DNA from: Botryococcus braunii
Lineage: Eukaryota; Chlorophyta; Trebouxiophyceae
Length of the DNA stretch: 22,500 nucleotides
Reading direction: 5' to 3'
Assembly (NCBI GenBank): GCA_002005505.1
Contig: KV908420.1
Span: 52,501-75,000, forward strand
Position numbers and translations under genes: made by a program. How positions within the stretch are numbered: position 1 is the first letter of the stretch; every line of letters begins with the position of its first letter. The notes beneath the pieces were generated by a model that searched no databases, had not been told where the DNA came from, and saw nothing but the letters and a program-made list of their open reading frames with translations. Positions 11,336 through 22,500 of the stretch are shown piece by piece.

Positions 11336-11356
11336 CCCCCCCCCAAACACACACAC

Positions 11357-11387
<31 letters not shown>

Positions 11388-11392
11388 CCACA

Positions 11393-11486
<94 letters not shown>

Positions 11487-11510
11487 CACACACACACACA
11501 CACACAAACA

Positions 11511-11596
<86 letters not shown>
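11336..11596. repeat. C9 plus long (CA)n microsatellite
   Basis: A C9 run (11336-11344) leads into about 250 bp of (CA)n, broken at several places by ACCAC or AAAC steps that repeat through the array (ACACACCACACAC and CACAAACAC occur more than once). It lies in the presumed intron of the unidentified small gene. Confidence 0.97.
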
Positions 11597-11598
<2 letters not shown>

Positions 11599-11614
11599 CA
11601 AAGGCTAGCTGCAG

Positions 11615-11722
11615 ATAACAGGTAGGCATGCCACCCTTCATCGGTTCCTCCCGAGCGATCACATGGATGCTAAGATTTTTGAAATCGGTGCCCTGGCCTC
11701 CGACACGACAGTCGGCAGTTAA
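11615..11722 (+). CDS. Possible last exon of the unidentified small gene
   Basis: After CTGCAG at 11609-11614, an open frame of 35 codons runs to TAA at 11720-11722 and ends with IFEIGALASDTTVGS. Phase 0 matches the donor at 10270, so the simplest two-exon product is 70 residues, with an intron of about 1.34 kb filled by (CT)n and (CA)n arrays. A TGTAA signal at 11767-11771 lies 45 nt past the stop, and the synthetase gene starts 180 bp further on. The acceptor lacks a clear pyrimidine tract because a CA array lies directly upstream. No family is recognised, and the assignment rests on phase and position. Confidence 0.3.
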   Translation: MTGRHATLHRFLPSDHMDAKIFEIGALASDTTVGS

Positions 11723-11766
11723 GGATCAGGTAGAGTCTGTATGTTCGAGGCTGCAGTAACACCACT

Positions 11767-11771
11767 TGTAA
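11767..11771 (+). promoter_or_regulatory. TGTAA polyadenylation signal
   Basis: TGTAA is the standard chlorophyte poly(A) signal. This copy is 45 nt after the TAA of the possible last exon at 11615-11722 and before the synthetase start, so it would end the small plus-strand gene. Confidence 0.4.
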
Positions 11772-11810
11772 AGTAATTACTGTCTCTGATTGCGTTATTT
11801 AAGTGCCCTG

Positions 11811-11817
11811 TGATTGG
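11811..11817 (-). promoter_or_regulatory. Inverted CCAAT-like element upstream of the synthetase gene
   Basis: TGATTGG on the plus strand is CCAATCA on the minus strand, 133 bp before the synthetase ATG. CCAAT elements work in either orientation, but a single seven-base match is weak evidence. Confidence 0.25.
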
Positions 11818-11949
11818 TTCTTGTATGGAGACGGAGGAGCTTCATTGTCGAGTGTCTTTTTAACTGTTGTAATCCGATGGCTCTAGGGAGCCCCCACGGA
11901 AGTTGCTAACATACTTGAAAATTTTTGGTAATGAAGGAAACTTAGCATT

Positions 11950-19352
<7,403 letters not shown>

Positions 19353-19396
19353 CATCTCTCAGCCACAGCGAACCATGGCGTACATGTGAATTTCTC

Positions 19397-19432
19397 TGTA
19401 AAAGGCCAGGCGTCTTAGGTGTTGCTATGTAA
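19397..19432 (+). terminator. Two TGTAA polyadenylation signals after MetRS
   Basis: TGTAA occurs at 19397-19401 and 19428-19432, 45 and 76 nt past the MetRS stop. This is the chlorophyte signal, usually 10-20 nt before the cleavage site, so transcripts probably end between about 19410 and 19460, just before the (GT)n array. Confidence 0.65.
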
Positions 19433-19489
19433 AAGTTTCGAGGAGCCTGATTTAGAGGAGCGGATTGCTATTGCAGCTGTGCATTAAGT

Positions 19490-19611
<122 letters not shown>

Positions 19612-20544
19612 CCTATGGGTCCCTCCCAAACCTTCAGTGGCAGGTACGGTAATGCGCACATTAAACTTCCACACTTCCCTATACAGAGGTGGGATTATGA
19701 GGGCGGTTGTGAGCTCTCCAGACATAGTGGTTCATATATTTCTTGTTTTGGGGGGGGGGGGGGGCGGTGGTCACCCACGGATCGATTGTATACGCCTTGG
19801 TCTCTTGTGCTGTTTCTCAAAGCCTTAACGCTGGTGGAGGCAGACAAGCTTCGTGTATGTACGGGGGCCACGGGGAATCTTGGTGGTGCTTACTTAGTAT
19901 CTTCCCCGCGTGTGCCGGGCCATGCACACATTACCCTTTTTCTAAGGAAAAGGAAGATTCTCGAAGGCAGCAGTCCGGCCGCCGTGGGACCCTCGGCGGA
20001 CGATTTCGCCAACTTGACTGTCAATGAGGTACGTTAGTTCGAGGCAACATAGTCCACAGTACCGAGCAATTCCATGGATCATCACGGTCCCCTCTGCCCC
20101 TTCCTGTTTGTCAGAGATCTGCGAATGGGGAGTCGCTTTCGCACAGTTATGGCGCTTTCAATTATTATGCACTAGCCCACATGCCTGGATCTAGGCTACA
20201 CGCGGGTTTTACGTCCGCTTCATTCGGGGGGGATATGAGGTGGCTGCGACCCGACACCGGATTTTAAGAATCATGCCTCACATTGCTCCGTACTTTGGGA
20301 TATCTAACTCAACATTGCGGGATGTTTTTTTGAATGCTGTCCCCACCGGTTGACAGCTGCCCTTTATGACTGGGGTAAGCACTCTGTAAATTACTGGCGT
20401 GAGAGTCACTGTCTCTAGACCCGCCTTTTCCCTTCCTCTCACACTTTTTTCTGCCACCGCGGCACCCCACTATGGACTTCCGCTTACTTTCTTGTTAGCC
20501 ACCCCTCCCTGCTAGCCAGTGCCAGCCTACTTGCAGGGTCCGCG

Positions 20545-20762
20545 GCTCGTGGTCCTCCCAGTCCACGCAGACCGCTGACCAGGGACGCTGCATGGTGCAG
20601 GTGTGGGCCCTGACTTCGAACAACTTCCTGTCATATCTTACACCATCAACTAATTAGTTGATGGTGTAAGATATGACAGGAAGTTGTTCGAAGTCAGGGC
20701 CCACACCTGCACCATGCAGCGTCCCTGGTCAGCGGTCTGCGTGGACTGGGAGGACCACGAGC
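20545..20762. repeat. Perfect 218-bp palindrome (two 109-bp arms, no spacer)
   Basis: The left arm (20545-20653) is the exact reverse complement of the right arm (20654-20762) over 109 bp with no mismatch and no loop; the centre is ACTAATTAGT. The next outer base pair (20544 G and 20763 T) does not match, and the flanks are unrelated. I compared the arms base by base. A transcript would fold into a long perfect hairpin, and DNA could extrude as a cruciform. Both arms carry open frames: the left, plus strand, ends at TAG 20655-20657, just across the centre. The right is open through its outer edge to TAG at 20827-20829. No target-site duplication is visible. Confidence 0.97.
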
Positions 20763-20986
20763 TTATAAGCTTGGTTTTTGCTGCTCTGACGGACGAGTTG
20801 GCGCATTCTGGGGTCTTCCGTACTGATTAGCTACACCGCGCCCGCCTGTTTCTGCCCTTATTGTGTGATAATTCATTATTGAAATCATATTTTGAATTCA
20901 TTCTGGGTCAAACGATGCGTAATCATGGAGTCTCTGGGGAGCATCGATGTCGAGGGTCAATTGGGGGGTTCCGGACCCTATTCACA

Positions 20987-21004
20987 CTATATTAATTAAT
21001 ATAG
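20987..21004. repeat. 18-bp AT-rich perfect palindrome
   Basis: CTATATTAATTAATATAG is exactly self-complementary. No function can be assigned. Confidence 0.95.
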
Positions 21005-21240
21005 GTTTAGTTATAACCCACCCTGATACAGGTTTCTAGGGGTACGATCACCGGTGGATGCTTTGCAGTGGTGGGATTGTGTGTTAACAGATTGCCTTAT
21101 ATATTGATACATTTCTCAATGACAACAGTAACCTTCATATGTCTCAGCCCAACGTGCATTTCCAATGGCCATGGACACCCCAGTGAAGTTAAACCACCTT
21201 ATCGTGTTCCTATGTCCCAGCCACACCACAGGCCGTGGCA

Positions 21241-21390
21241 ATAGGTCCACATTATAGGCGGCCGGAGGCCGCCTAAAATAGGTAATAGGCGGCCGAAGGC
21301 CGCCTGAAGGTTTTAAAAGTAGGTCATTTAAGGGGGGAAATAGGTCAATAGGTTGGGAATAGGGCCATTGAGGGGTAATAGGTCAACAAT
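21241..21390. repeat. GC-rich twin hairpins within an ATAGGT repeat cluster
   Basis: Two near-identical hairpins at 21255-21275 and 21287-21305 share the arms GGCGGCC and GGCCGCC, with loops GGA and GAA. Around them ATAGGT or ATAGG recurs at about 21241, 21278, 21286, 21340, 21348, 21358 and 21378. Such short palindromes in an otherwise AT-rich setting are typical of green-algal organelle intergenic DNA, but none of the surrounding sequence identifies an organelle gene. Confidence 0.85.
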
Positions 21391-22349
21391 CAGGGAGAGG
21401 TTGAACCTTTTGCCCCTCAAGGACCTAAGATGGGAGAGTAGGTGGTGACACAGGTGCAACATCACATATTACAATAATATGCATAGCACAAGACCTGGTA
21501 CACTGCGATACAAGCACTAATCTTGCTAAGTACATGCATAAACACCAAGGTAATGGCTGTCTTTCACATTCCCACCCTTTTGGAATGATAAGCTCACACT
21601 GAAGTAGGTCATGAAGATAGATCAAATCTGCCTGATTGTTAAACAGCAATTCAACCACATAGGCAATAAGGTACAATGTACCTTATGCTGAACTGCACTA
21701 ACTTTTGACAGCATACACACCATCTGTAAGCTTCCAAACGCATGGCTACTCTGTGCCCAGAAACCAACTGGTACACCCTCCCCTCCACCTTTTCCCGATC
21801 CAAAGCACACTCCTAATCCTCCCAGCCCACAACCACCCTCCAAAGTACAAAGCGCAGCCACAAAAAATAGATCCTTCCTGAAAAGATTCACGCTGCCAAG
21901 GAAGAGGATCGCTCGACCCAAGTGACGCAGCTGCAATGAGCTGTTGCATGACTGAATGGGATATGTAATGGAGCTGGACGAAGAGCCGGCATAGAACAGC
22001 CTTCGAATGCGCATGGAGGTCCTGCATTTCCAATCCAAGTATTGGGAGTGCCATTGCATGCAAGGCCACATTGCAAACACCCAGGCCAAAAATATGGTAC
22101 ATTGTAACACACATCATTACAAGGGCAAAGCAACCAAAAGATGTGACTGTGTATTCTAAAAACATCAGAAATAACTAACACACTGAACTTCCCTTATGCA
22201 TGCTCCACAGTTGATTAAAACTTATGGATGAGTAGTTGGGCATTTATAAACCCCTTGGCAAGGTGGCACGCCCACACACACCCACTAACATAAGCATGCA
22301 CACAGTCATAAGGGCACACACGCAGCGCACACATATGCACGCGCGCATG

Positions 22350-22362
22350 CACACGCACATGT

Positions 22363-22421
<59 letters not shown>

Positions 22422-22450
22422 TGAGGGTACCCATGGGCACACACACGCGC
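22350..22450. repeat. (CA)n microsatellite with alternating CG/CA flanks
   Basis: (CA)n at about 22367-22418, flanked by GCGCGCATGCACACG-type alternating purine-pyrimidine DNA on both sides. Confidence 0.95.
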
Positions 22451-22500
22451 ATGCACTCACACTTGCTCTGCATGTCAAACATTCCTGACCGAGAGTCTTG

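Larger units (their letters stand above)
20830..22500. other. Region without identifiable genes, right end of window
   Basis: The AT content rises and no known protein domain appears. Minus-strand frames of 140-160 codons between 21622 and 22165 overlap each other in different frames and show no splice logic or family similarity that I can see, so I do not call a gene. The stretch contains an 18-bp palindrome, two GC-rich hairpins within a cluster of AATAGG-containing motifs, and a terminal (CA)n array. Confidence 0.5.

Noticed and set aside
21622..22165. Overlapping minus-strand frames of 139 and 162 codons
   Set aside because: Two different frames cover the same DNA, neither has a recognisable domain, and composition is ordinary for non-coding DNA here.

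Overview
The window is nuclear DNA from a eukaryote, most likely a green alga (Chlorophyta). Three things point there: genes cut into many short exons by GT-AG introns, a plant-type organellar methionyl-tRNA synthetase beside a plant-type vacuolar Na+/H+ antiporter, and TGTAA (the usual chlorophyte polyadenylation signal) just past the synthetase stop codon. Introns and intergenic DNA are loaded with long (CA/GT)n, (CT)n, (ATC)n and poly-C/G tracts. Most long open frames here are translations of those tracts. The species cannot be named from this sequence.

Layout, left to right. 1-234 (+): the last coding segment of a caspase-fold protein, probably a type I metacaspase, cut by the window edge. 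235-2289: gene-poor, with a 44-nt poly-T. 2290-9883 (-): a complete 15-exon NHX-type Na+/H+ antiporter (698 codons in my model), transcribed towards the metacaspase. 9884-10165: a 282-bp gap between the NHX start codon and a plus-strand ATG, probably a shared divergent promoter. 10166-11722 (+): a small unidentified gene, possibly two exons around a repeat-filled intron. 11950-19352 (+): a complete organellar methionyl-tRNA synthetase, 10 exons and 596 codons in my model, followed by two TGTAA signals. 19353-22500: no gene I can name, but exon-like segments, a perfect 218-bp palindrome with no spacer (20545-20762), GC-rich hairpins and more dinucleotide repeats.

The genes are unrelated housekeeping functions (protease, vacuolar or endosomal ion exchange, organellar translation); nothing suggests an operon or functional cluster. 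The exon models were built by hand from splice sites, reading phase and remembered family sequence. Every NHX junction keeps phase. In the synthetase, nine junctions were fitted and one (intron 9) needs a non-canonical GC donor. The most unusual object is the 218-bp palindrome. The most unusual pattern is the orientation of intronic repeats: in both confirmed genes the sense strand always carries (TG)n and (CT)n.
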